Shown here piece by piece: positions 46,722 to 57,436 of a stretch of DNA of 64,000 bases. The translations under genes and the position numbers were made by a program. The notes under the pieces were generated by a model, which saw only the letters and a program-made list of their open reading frames with translations, made no database searches and was not told the origin of the DNA. Every line of letters begins with the position of its first letter. Positions within the stretch are counted from its first letter, which is position 1. Source of the DNA: Posidonia oceanica (taxonomy: Eukaryota; Streptophyta; Magnoliopsida; Alismatales; Posidoniaceae); the NCBI GenBank assembly GCA_037176725.1, contig JAZBRS010000026.1, positions 100,981,501 through 101,045,500 of the forward strand, written 5' to 3'.

Positions 46722-47535
46722 ATAGATCTTCATTTTGTACTTCAGGGGTATGCCCTGGTGACTCTTGTAAAACAAACTCATTTTTGAATGAAGAATTTCT
46801 GCATACTCAACAAAATTGTCAAATATTTCTTTTAAATTACCATTCTCGGAGTTAAAAAATGAATTTAAGTGACCAATATAGTTAAATAATGGCCTTTAAT
46901 TCAAATTGACTTGAAACCAGCGTATTTTTGTGCAATAATATGTAAATGACAAAGTTATGAAGAAAGATTTCACCTGCGAGCTTTAAAATCAATTTTTGAG
47001 GTTGTTGGCGCCTTAGCGAGCCATTAACATGATGAAATGCATGACTGATGATTCTGAATGGCCCGGATGTCCAAAAAATACGAAACCAGTGCTCACAAGT
47101 GTATTCCAACTTGATTAAGCCTCTGGAATCGTCAAACGTGGCTTATGCAACTCAAACATTGATTTAGGGTAGCCATAGCCAAGTTCAGTAACTTAAGTCA
47201 CTGATAAAACGTAAGACGTGTGATCTGGCGCGGCTAATGTTATACGCTGGAATTTCTGCGTCCAATGCTGAAAGCTGCTTTGAACGTAAGACGCATGATA
47301 TGACGCGTATTACATAGGACGTGCCAGATCACGCGTACAACGAAGCGAGCACAGAATTCTTTCTTTCCTTTCTTGCTCTTGGCTAATTTCCTGGAATGCA
47401 GCGAGATTTTCTCAATGCCCGTGTGGAGGATCTCCGACGGTCTTCCTGTGCTTATAAAAGCCTGGCCACCCCTTGGGATGCATACACCTTGGTCCTTGTA
47501 TTCTTGCTTGTGTTGGTGCACTTTCCTTTGCTCTC
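46722..47535 (+). other. Spacer and promoter-like region before antisense gene 3
   Basis: The shared motif is complete at 47,208-47,270 (AACGTAAGACGTGTGATCTG, then GCTAATGTTATACGC and GCGTCCAATGCTG). A second related phrase with GACGCATGATATGACGCG follows. TATAAAAG at 47,453-47,460 lies 76 bp before the ATG at 47,536. No gene is seen in 46,722-47,200. Confidence 0.6.
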
Positions 47536-48463
47536 ATGGCACCCAAACTAATCTCTCATGTTTCCGTGACCAACAGGAAAGGAATCGTGACCCCCTTGGA
47601 CGAAATCGAAGGTCACATGATGTCAAACATCAGGGCTGGAAAGGCATGTGTTGGTATTTTCCTTTGTTCTTCCTTTCTTCCTTCCTTGTTTTAACAATCA
47701 ATCCTTTGCTTTTATCTACAGGAAATCATCAATTTTACAAAGATGCCTTGCTTTGACAACGATTTCCCATATAATTCCCCTTGAGTAAAAGAGTTTGCCG
47801 CTTGGGCTCAAGAGATGAAATCACTCCTAACAGACACATGATTTGATGGCTTCCTGGATCTGTTGGGCACTGATTTGGAATGGCTCCTGCTTCATGCTTT
47901 GTGTGCATTCTAGAGTCCTCAGACCCACACTTTCTTCTTTGAGGGCTGTGGAATGACTATTTTGGTGGAGGAAGTTTAGAGCCTCCTCAGTGCATCCCAA
48001 ACTGGGATTCCTTGGTTGGATGTTGATATTCCATTGCCTTATGGAGAAGCTGACATGTCAGCGCTTCTTACTCGTGTTTTTGCAGCTCCACCCAGCATAT
48101 CCTGTGCTCAAAGGCTGCCGGCTCGATTTGGCGCATCTGTATTACAGCTTCCTTCAGATTCAAGATTCCACCTCTGAAGCTCAGTTGAAGGTCTGTCTGC
48201 ATCTACTAATTGGGGGCCTCACCCATTTTGTCATGTATAACTCATGTCGTTGTTAAGAGATGGTGGGGCACAAGAAAGATGACCGCCTCTGCTAAACTCT
48301 ATCCCTCGTAACTAGACTCAGGAGCATGGTTCGCCGATTGATGCAGCGACAGTGTATTATATCCGGGCACTGGAACTGGTATTCAAAGTTGTTACCCAAG
48401 CCCAAGGAGTGGGTTGAGGAGACCAGCATGCTGCGCAAAAAGAGGAAGAGGCCAATTAGATAG
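47536..48463 (+). pseudogene. Antisense DUF7745-like gene 2 of element E
   Basis: ATG 47,536 opens MAPKLISHVSVTNRKG. An intron-like segment from about 47,644 (GCATGT at the donor, perhaps mutated GT) ends TCTACAG at 47,721. The body has HALCAF*SPQTHTFFFEG and MTILVEEV near 47,890-47,980, matching WNPLTHTFF and LLEEVSALL of gene 1. After a frame change come LDLAHLYYSFLQ and CLHLLIGGLTHF (48,124-48,240), matching gene 1's FASLWKFF and FILIGGLALF. The later third of the domain is missing. It ends in a strongly basic tail (RKKRKRPIR), possibly a nuclear signal. There are several stops. Confidence 0.62.
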
Positions 48464-48652
48464 GCAATCTTTGTAGTTCATCTCTATTTTTGATTATGTA
48501 TTTTAATTCAAGGGATGAATATATATATTTTCTTTTATTTCAACTCCTATTCATATGCTTTGGATTGTGCTGTGTTTAGAAATACTCCTTGATGACAATG
48601 GCATTGTCTCAAGGACCCTTTGTCTGAATTCATCAACTTAAGTCATTGTTAA

Positions 48653-48716
48653 AACGTAAGACGCTCATACTAGCATGGTTAACGTTATATGCGTGAAGTC
48701 CTGTGTCCAACGTTCC
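48653..48716 (+). promoter_or_regulatory. Shared ~60-bp motif, copy after antisense gene 3
   Basis: AACGTAAGACGCTCATACTA, then GGTTAACGTTATATGCGTG and GTGTCCAACGTT. Its upstream flank CAACTTAAGTCATTG is also shared with the copy at 47,208. Confidence 0.6.
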
Positions 48717-48889
48717 TCTGTTAGTTGTTAAACGCATGAGTTGGGACGTCCAACGTTAAATGATGAGATTTGCCCATTTAACGCCTCTGAATGATATTCT
48801 GCACAATCTTAGCAAACTTGTTATTCCATCTAGGGTTACCATTGCTCCTAGTCTTATATAGATCAAAATGACTTTCATGAAAAGAAAAA

Positions 48890-49070
48890 ACTTAAAATGA
48901 CCTTAAAATAATGAAACCAAAATGACCTTTGAAAAACTAAGGACTTATAAAGCAATGAAACCAAAATGACCTTCAAAAAACTAAGGACTTATAATGCAAT
49001 GAAACCAAAATGACCTTTGAAAAACTTAAGACTTATAATGCAATGAAACCAAAATGACATTTGAAACGAA
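48890..49070 (+). repeat. 44-bp tandem repeat
   Basis: GAAACCAAAATGACC recurs at 48,913, 48,957, 49,001 and 49,045, an exact 44-bp period, giving four copies. Confidence 0.9.
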
Positions 49071-49319
49071 AAAAACTTAGGTTTTGGATAACAAGCTTTG
49101 GCCTCAGCTTTGTTGTCTAAAGGTGGCATGCCTGATGAGGGGCTGTCTCTTCTTGAGATCCCAGTCTTGACTCGTAGGTGAATACCAAGTGACCGTCCTG
49201 AATAGGAAGGGTCAAGTACGACTCAGAGTCGTAAAATTTCCTAGATGTTTGCATCATAGGCCTTGCTTGTTATCGGTTTCATGAGGTGATGTTGGTTGGG
49301 TAGATTTTACCCTACTTTC

Positions 49320-49525
49320 TATTTTTTGGATTTTTGATCTTTTGCTACTTTTTGGATTTTTGGTTTTCTCATTTTTTTAGATTTTGGGTTTTCTCATTTT
49401 TTGGATTTTGGGTTTTCTCATTTTTTGGATTTTTGGATCTTTTTCATTTTTTTGGATTTTGGGTTTTCCTTTTTTTTTTTTTGGATTTTGGGTTTTCTCA
49501 TTTTTTGGATTTTTGGTGAGTAGAA
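49320..49525. repeat. TTTTTTGGATTTTGGGTTTT microrepeat
   Basis: About eight units of 23-27 bp with TTTTTTGGATTTTGG and TTTTCTCAT. On the minus strand it reads CCAAAAAATGAGAAAACCC, similar in kind and position to F's array at 58,420-58,580. Confidence 0.8.
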
Positions 49526-50232
49526 GAATCTTCCATGGTGTTGGGAAATAGGAGACCCTATGGTTGGGAAACCTTGATAATTGAGTCCCTTGTGCATCTT
49601 GGAGCCCAACGATACTTCAGGCTTGCTTTGCCACCTAACTACTCCTAGACCTAGTTTCTGCTCCTTGCCTCTAAGTGTGCAGTGTAGGGTGTGGTGAAGG
49701 AGGGTTGATGTCCTATCCTAGGATTTCAGCTAAAGATTTGAAGCCTATACCCCTCTTAGTTCAAGGTTGATTCCTACTACGCTTGGTAATTCTCAATTTT
49801 CAGTTTTGACTCTTTGGATAGTTTCTTTGTTGCCTTCTTTTCCATTCTCTTTCTTTTCTTGCACATGGACTACTTCTTTGCTGTCTTCTTTTTACCTCTA
49901 CTTTTCCTTGGGTATTTTGGCAAGCACTAGTAGTCTCACCCCATTGAGTGCTCGGCCAACAGATATTCATTGATAGACCGAGACACTCTTCTATTTAGTA
50001 CACTCCTCTCTTTTCTGCACTTCTAAGTTTGGCCTTTGACTCAAGGGATGTGTATGGACTTGTTGTTCATGAACTGGGAGGGCGTTTCTCATGATTCACC
50101 TTTATCTCAGTGTTGGACCATTTCCCCTCCATCTCCTACAAGGTGTTTGTGAGGTGAGGCTAAGGTATGATTACTAGGCTTTGAAAACAGTAGGTTCACA
50201 AGCACGGGCAATCTAGTGGTTCAGTGTGCATG

Positions 50233-51590
50233 TCAAGGGTAGTACCTTTTGAGGTGCAACGCATTCCAGGGATATTCAAGCCTAGTTCCATCCTCTCTGG
50301 CCAAACAATAGGCGTTGCCCGGATATGCCTCAACCACCAAGTACGGTCCTTCCCAATTTAGTCTCAGTTTCCCATGCTTGCGAGGATGGATTTCTTTAAG
50401 CACCCATTCACCAATATTGAACTTACGTTCAATTACTTTCTTTTTATAAGTTCTTGCAAGTCGTTCTTGGTAGAGGCGTGCATGCTCAGTTGCCTACAAC
50501 CGCTTCTCATCTAGTCAATTTAACTGTAAACTTAATAATTGCCTCTTATCCTTAGCCTTTATCTCATCATCGAGTTGGATTCTGGATGAGGGGACCATGA
50601 TTTCAAATGAGACTATTGTCTCCATACCATAAGTAAGCACGAACGGGGTTTGACCCGTAAGCATTTTTATGGAGGTTCGGTAGGCCCATAAGGTATCAAG
50701 TAGTTTATCTGTCCAATCAGGTCCCTTGACACCTCCTAACGTTTTCTTAAGGATTCGGATTAACGTTTTATTAGTAGCTTCAGCTTGTCCATTACCTTAG
50801 GGGTAATAGGGTGATGAATGATGTAGCTCAATCTTGAACTTCTTGCAAAGCATTTTGAAGTCCTGGGATACGAAGATTGCACAATTATCTGCTACTAGTC
50901 TCTTTGGGATCCCAAATCTTGAGAGAATGTTCTTTCGCACAAACTTGCACAGGTTTGAAGCCTTGATTTCAGTGAACGATTCTGCTTCGGCCCATTTGGT
51001 GAAGTACTCAGTGGCAGTGAGTATGAACTTGTTCTGTTTTTCGGTGTCAAAGGGTCCTACGACATCGAATGCCCACATGGAGAAGGGCCATACTGCTTGA
51101 GTTGGGTTTAACTTTGATGCTGGTGCATGTATTCTGTCTGCATGGATCTGGCATTGCCTGCACCTTCTCACGTTGTCTGCATAATCTGCCTCCATTGTGG
51201 GCCAGTAATAGCCCCTCCGCAGTATCATTTTAGCCATGAATTGAGAACTGATGTGTCCTCCACATATCCCTTCGTGCATTTCTCTAAGGATGGCTTCGAC
51301 TTCCTCGTAGTTGACGCAACGAAGCTCTATTCCACTAAAGGATTTCTTGAAAAGGACTCCAGCTCTCATGAAGTATCTTGTGGCCATTCTTCTAACTGCC
51401 TCTTTATCTTGTGAAGTTGCATATTTAGGGAAGGTCCCGTCTTGAATGTAGTTCCGGATGTCAAAGAACCATGGGTTTCCATCACCTTCTATGTTGTAGC
51501 AAACTTCAAACTTGGTTGCCTTTGATTCCCCAATTCTCTGTTTAAGCTCCACTGCCCATGATTCAGTTGAATCAATGACGGATGTCCCAT
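50233..51590 (-). pseudogene. Element E integrase
   Basis: The minus-strand product has the HHCC module (HEGICGGHISS...RCRQCQ near 51,280-51,150). The first catalytic Asp is in WAFDVVGPF near 51,070, the second in LVADNCAIFV near 50,895 (where DNG is usual, this reads DNC) and the Glu in GNGQAEATNK near 50,780. The C-terminal region reads WAYRTS and TYGMET to HLKRYYP, with a stop at about 50,233. A stop interrupts YYP*GNGQAE, where Gln is expected. The 251-codon open part (50,797-51,552) is well preserved. Its RT partner lies past F. Confidence 0.9.
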
Positions 51591-51591
51591 G

Positions 51592-52235
51592 CTACTGCAC
51601 CATAATTGTTTGCTCTTGAATATTGATGGGGAACTCAATTGAAGAGGCCAATGAAGCAAGAGCATCTGCTAGAAGGTTATGACTCCAGGGGATATGGACG
51701 TACACCACTTGCTGGAACCGGGCTAACAGTAGACGAGCAATGCCCTTGTATGTTTCTAACCATGAGTTGAGGGTTCTGTACTTATTCAGAATTTGTCTTA
51801 GAACCAACTAGGAGTCTCCAACGAGCTTTAGTCGCTTTGCCTCTAGCTCTAGAGCTAGGCGCAGTCCGAGGATCAAGGCCTTGTATTCTACAATGTTGTT
51901 GGTATTTGCGGTGAAGTTCAGTTGCACAGCTTGTGGGATGAGGACTCCTTCCGGGGTGAGAAGCGCCACTCCGATGCCTACCCCATGCCTATTGAGTGGT
52001 CCATCAAAGTAGAGGGTCCATTGTTGATTGGGAGGCTCTGCAGCTTGTATTTCCAGTATTTTCTCATCTGGGAAGTCTGTTTGGACTGTTTGATAGTCCT
52101 CTATTGGTAAACCTGCCAAATGGTCCACTATGGCTTGCCCCTTGACTGCTTTCTAAGGAACATATTGAAGATCAAACTCAGTGAGGAGGAGTTGCCATCT
52201 TGCTAGCCTTCCAGAGAAGGCTGGCTTTTCGAACA
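51592..52235 (-). pseudogene. Element E second RNase H-like domain and RNase H tail
   Basis: At the F junction the product resumes EKPAFSGRLARWQLLLTEFD, the normal continuation of DPIKYLF at 61,343. A stop (YVP*KAVKGQ) is followed by DHLAGLPIEDY. The second RNase H-like domain starts WTLYFDGPLNRHGVGIG near 52,020, contains NTNNIVEYKALI near 51,900, and ends HNLLADALASLAS near 51,660. A stop within VGDS*LVL replaces Gln. Confidence 0.88.
52231..52235. repeat. Target-site duplication GAACA, left copy (element F)
   Basis: GAACA directly precedes F's 5' LTR and is repeated exactly after its 3' LTR at 61,338-61,342. Confidence 0.93.
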
Positions 52236-53701
52236 TGTAGATATCTCATTTTTGCATTTCCTAGAGTTCATAGAGGATAGGAACTTCTGAGGCACCCAGG
52301 TCACACAACTAAGGCTTAATAACATATTTTTCAGAGTTTTCATGATCTGCTTAAAAACAATGCTTGATTTTACTTGACTTAAGGTTGTTGGCTGTGGCAG
52401 AGCTGACGCACTCAGACTCGTGGCAAGTCCGAGTACCTTGAGCACACTTTATCCCACTTAAATCCATGGCAGATTTGAGTTAAAGAAGATATTTTTATGA
52501 TTTCATGAGATATCTGAAATTTCCCGGCCTTTTATCTTGTTTTCTCTAGGCAAAACCAAAAAGTTAGAGCTAGAAATGATCTGAGCTTGCTAGTTGCCAG
52601 CTGTGGAGGTGACATGGATAGGCGCCCTTTCAACAGGCGACTAACAAAGGCGTCATCACAGCAGGCGACTAACTGTCGTGGGCTCCATTAACGGCCTTTG
52701 GCAGTTGTTTTTGACGGTTATCTCCCACGATACCCTCGATAGCTAGACGCCAATCTAACCGGCGACTAATGGTCGTGGAACTGCAACGGTTATTCCCCAC
52801 GATCCCCTCAACTACCAGGTACCAACAAAGCTGACGACTAACACTAGACGTCAACATAAGCAGCGACTAACGATCGTGGCCTCTATCAACCGAATTTCTA
52901 CGGTTTTCCCCACGTTTGCTTGGGCGGTTGCTGGTTTTAGTCGCCCACCCATGCGACAACTGGCCATAACTACCACTTTTCTTCTAGAAACTTCTATGTG
53001 TCAACCACCCACACCCGTGGAGTCTATAAATAGACCCCGTGGGTCAGTGTTTAAATCCCCAGCCAAGTGTGAGAAAAACACTCCCTGTTAGTTCAAGAGA
53101 GAGAAATTCCCTTTAGATCTTTAGGGTTTTGAGCTTTTACATTCAGAGAGCTAGAGTTTTCAATCCAAAAACTCTACCCCCTCCCATCTTCGAAAGAGGA
53201 ATCCTAACTTCCACTTTCAATCCAGAAACCCTAGGTCCCAGAGATCTTGAGCCAAGCTGGAGCTCCGACCGTGCCTCCACTTCCACTCCACTGCATACAG
53301 CACGAGGGTGAAGGGAGTATCTTCTTCCAATCTTTTTCATTTCATATTGCATTCCTTAGCATAGGACCCATAGCATATGCATGCGGGGAACAACCCTCGG
53401 TTAGTATTAGATTTATTTGTTTCTAGTATTCTCTGTTCTTCTTTGTTATCATTTACTACACACCAACTTATCTAGATCTCTTGTTTTTGTTTATTTGTTT
53501 TGAAGGAAAGGAAACGCTCACGTAACACGAGGAAGCCATTAGACGACATCCTGTCGTCGATCCACTGAGCCGAGTACCCACATCATCTACATCTCCCCAG
53601 GTGCCTTGTTCGCCCATTGATAAGTGGCGATCACATCAAGCTATCGACGTCGTGGAAGCACCAGCACCTTCATTCCAAACACCCCCAAATCCACATTCAC
53701 A
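52236..53701 (+). mobile_element. Element F 5' LTR
   Basis: The LTR starts TGTAGATATCTC and ends CACATTCACA. It holds repeated GGCGACTAAC...GTCGTGG phrases (52,640-52,870), a TATA box (53,025) and a TGGCGATCAC motif (53,625). Same length as the 3' LTR, with scattered, mainly transition differences. Confidence 0.94.
53025..53032 (+). promoter_or_regulatory. TATA box of element F 5' LTR
   Basis: TATAAATA is at LTR position 790 and is present at the same offset in the 3' LTR (60,661-60,668). Confidence 0.75.
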
Positions 53702-53705
53702 GAAT

Positions 53706-53724
53706 TGGCGATCACGGTGGGACT
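53706..53724 (+). promoter_or_regulatory. Primer-binding site region of element F
   Basis: TGGCGATCACGGTGGGACT lies four bases past the LTR. Its first ten bases are repeated inside the LTR at 53,625-53,634. Confidence 0.65.
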
Positions 53725-54913
53725 CGATTTTTGCCAACCCTCTGTGCTACGTAAGCGATCCCTTTTCCTTCTTTCCTTTATTGTTATAGATCTAGGTGTA
53801 GTTTTCGGTTTGGGGAATCGTGCATGTAGCTTTTCACGACACCTAGACCTTTTTATCGTTTTTTATTATTTCTAACGTTAGTAAAACCCACAGCTTCAAC
53901 AGTTGGGTCCGTTTTACTGAGGTCAGAAGACTCATTCTGAGTCTGTTTTACTGCAGATCAGTAGTTTTTTCTGTAATTTGTGTTGTATTTTAGATCTGCA
54001 GTCGCATAAAAAATCAATCAAAAATCATTCCTGTCCATTGTATTTTAGTTTTTTAACGGTTTCAAGGATTGTATGTGTCCACCCTCAAGGTGGAAACTAT
54101 CTTATTTATATTAAAGTTAAAGTTCCTTGAGGAAATCTTCCTCTAGCTAGAACGATTAACCTGAGCAAACCCGGGCCAGTGCAAGCCGCTCTCCCATACT
54201 CAGTGTTGGTTGTAATAGTTAGATCAAGAACTCAAGGTGTCCTAGGGTTTTAATTTTGACTTTTCCTCTTCCTTAAGTCAAAAATAATCCTTAGCATATA
54301 CTTGATGCTTTGATATTTCTTGTTTATTTACTGTTTTGTGGTTTGATAAGGGCCGATCTTAAGGACAGAATCCTAAGTGGTGGGCTCCTCTTTAGAGAGA
54401 CAAACCTGCCACTTAGGCCCTCTTGGTAGACCTTGAACGAAGGTCAAAGAGTGGTACCCATAAGCCAAAAATCCCATTAATTGTGAACACGTAGGTTTAA
54501 TTAACTGATTAAATATTCACTTCAACAAGTAAAACCTGCGATCTGTCTAAAACATTGCACTATTTTATTTTCCTGTTTGTTGCGCGGTCTGTCCAGAACA
54601 AACCTTGGCTGTTGGAAGAACAGGGCTTAAGCCACCTGTTCAGAAGGTGCCTCGTTTAGCCGCCCTTTCAAACGGTGACTTGTTTGGTCACCTGACCTAC
54701 GGGCGACGGTAGGATAGACGTTCCGTTCTAGTGTGCATTGTTTGCAGGGATTAAACTGTCACCACTAACAGGTTGCAAGATCATCAGAACAGCAATCGTT
54801 TACTGTTTACTGTTTTATTTTTACTTTCATCGAGTCTATATTAAGTAGTGTCATTGAGTCTGTAATTTCTTTTTTTTCAAGCTTTTTGTAATATTTTAAA
54901 AGACAATCTCACA
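53725..54913 (+). other. Leader of element F
   Basis: No gene is seen. The stretch is T-rich, with short ORFs only. Gag begins at 54,914. Confidence 0.65.
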
Positions 54914-57436
54914 ATGGAGCTTTATCGGCCGAATCAAGAGCACATCAATACGACCTCTGCCTCAACTTCTACCTCTACGGTGCAATCAAGTCTAGGCCCA
55001 GATGGGTTCTTTTACAGAGCTTCAACTTCACAGGCACAAGAGCCAGACACTCCCAACTTTGCAAAAGAAGTTGAAGGAGAGAGAGGAGTAAGCCACTCCC
55101 AAACATGGAGTACCTCGTTTGCGCACACACTTCCTGAGGTAACCTCCCCAGTAGTGCCGCCTACATCGACCGCTTCCTATCTATTTGAGGAAGCGACTAT
55201 TGAGATCTACCAACTCCTGGCACGGCACCACCATCCCTCATTTAGGAGCCTACAAACCTATCCTTCCATGCATCAAACCATGCCATCATACACAACTTAC
55301 CAACAACCACAATATCCCGGAACGTCATACCAACCATAGTATCCCGGAATAACACACTCACTACAACCTCCCGCTAACATGCAATCATACTACACTCCAC
55401 ATCAAACCCAACCCTTCTCTCCACCATACGACCCTCTATCACCATTGTTCCACCAAACACATGGGCACCTAAACCAGGGACAACAAGCCATGCCGGGACA
55501 GGACATCAAGAGAATGATCTCTGAGGCACTCATAGAGGCGGGGGTTACACATAAAGTGCCAATAGGGTTTGACACTGCTAAATTTCCTCATTTTGTTCTT
55601 CCACCTGGATTCAAAATGCCAAAGATGAGGAAATACAGTAGAACAGTGGATCCAAGGGGCCATCTAGCCACATTTACTATGGATGCTCTACCCTATCAGT
55701 ATGATAACGGGCTCACTATCTACCTCTTCTTCAAAAGCTTGGAAGGAGAAGCACTAGGATGGTTCAACATGCTCACAACATATGATCTCAGTAGCTTCAA
55801 GATGGTTCAGGAAAAATTCCTACTCCAATATAGCCATCGCATCCAGCACGAGCCTACAATGAGCGATCTCCTCGCTAAAAGAATGAAACCTGATGAGGAG
55901 TTTGATACTTTTGCAAGCAGATGGAGAGACATGGCTGCAAGGTCCAAATGCTACAGTCCTGAAAGCCAAGCAGTTGAGATCATTTCCCGAAACACTACAG
56001 GAGCACTCAAAACAGGGCTACTGATGAGTGACCTCCACACATACCCTCAACTGTACGAGCATGCTGCTAGAGTCCTCCGTCACAAAGAAGAGCTACCATT
56101 CTTGGAACCTGAAGGAAGTGGCAAGAAGAAGACCTCTAGCTATACACTTGAAGGCGTCACTGGTGACATAGCCCAAGTTTTAATTCAGCAGAGGCAAAAG
56201 GGGCAAAGAAACCCCCAATATCAGTCTGGGTAATCGTTTCTGGTCCAAGGGCAACCAGCATAGTACTAGGGGCAGTTAGTGCAGCCAAAACAGCATCAAC
56301 AACAACCGCCACTAGACTACCCGGTATATGCCCAGCAAGGATGGACAAATAATGCATACTAGGGGCAACAGCAAGGGCAAGGGAGCTACCACAGCGTCCC
56401 TCCACCACAGAACTATAAGGGCCCTCAGAGGCGAAGCTATCCTCTGCTTCCTGAATCGATCCCCGACACATTCAGGATGCTGGTTGAAAGTGGAGATCTG
56501 CGTCTCCCTGAACCCAGGCCAAGCTTTCCAAACGCTGATATGTCCAAGCACTGCCCTTATCATCAAAACCATGGGCACACCCTTGAAGAATGCTTTGCTG
56601 TCAAAGATAAGATACATAATCTTAATGACAAGGGTGAAATCATGTGGCTTGAGCTTAAAGCCAGACTGAAAGCAGCTCAAGGGGACCAGCAAGTGATGCA
56701 GATACATCAAGAGCCCTTGCTCAACCATCGAGTGGCTCACACGAATGCAGAGATCATCCTATCAGCTGCTCGATCTGAATTGGCATCCATCCAGTGCATA
56801 CAAGCATATCCAGAACAGAGTCCATCAAGCAAAGAGGATCTTAATCTCAAGGCACCCTCAACACCTACTCTGAACTCTCAGGACATGATCCAAGAAGATT
56901 GGTCGCCCATTTATGATGAGTACACTGACACTGATTGGTGCAATAAAAAGGCAGTGGAATCTTAGAACTTAATAGAAGAAAACCAGTCGCCCACCTATGA
57001 TGAGTATGCTGATGTGGACTGGTACGACATGGAAGCCATATTCAACTTGCCGCTCCCAGCTACACAAGCAAGAGTTGATCCTCCTCCCAAACCGCCCGAT
57101 CCTACAAGAGGACACACTAGGGGCAATCATGAACACTGTGTTTATGAGGGAGAGGTTAACACAGAACACATCAATGGTCATACTTCAAGAGGAGGAGGAA
57201 ATCTGATAGCCTCACTCTGAGACAAAGCCACCAGGGGCATTGTACAAGGAACGGGTCAGAATGAGTCCGACTCTGACCCTCTGAAAGCAAGGACTGGGCG
57301 CAAACCAAAGGAACGACCAGAACATGTGCCGTCAGCACCTGACTACTTAACGCTAGGGACAGGCTTCCGCAGTCCCCCCTCAGGTAAGCCCCCTCATCTG
57401 GGAAGGGAGGTGCGAGGTTCCATTGAACTCGAATGA
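54914..57436 (+). pseudogene. gag: Element F gag (single frame with stops)
   Basis: One frame of about 841 codons runs from ATG 54,914 to TGA 57,434. It is broken only by nonsense codons (55,337; 56,231; 56,261; 56,267; 56,963; 57,218 and others). The N-terminal part is Ser/Thr/Pro/Gln-rich. The gag core (55,379-56,233) shows FVLPPGFKMPKMRKYSRT, DPRGHLATF, LEGEALGWFNML, FLLQYSHRI and DEEFDTFASRWRDMAARS. A knuckle-like CPYHQNHGHTLEEC block is near 56,550, followed by an acidic tail with repeated SP.YDEYTD/YADVDW phrases. It would form the particle and bind RNA. It is similar in length to D's gag (836 codons). Confidence 0.88.

Larger units (their letters stand above)
48464..50232 (-). other. 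Post-pol spacer of element E
   Basis: No gene is seen. It contains a copy of the shared motif (48,653-48,716), a 44-bp tandem repeat (48,890-49,070) and a TTTTTTGGATTTT microrepeat (49,320-49,525). Read on the minus strand, phrases such as GGCAACAAAGAAACTATCC resemble GGCAGCAAAGAAGCTGTCC of F's spacer near 57,970, so E and F share this region. Confidence 0.6.
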
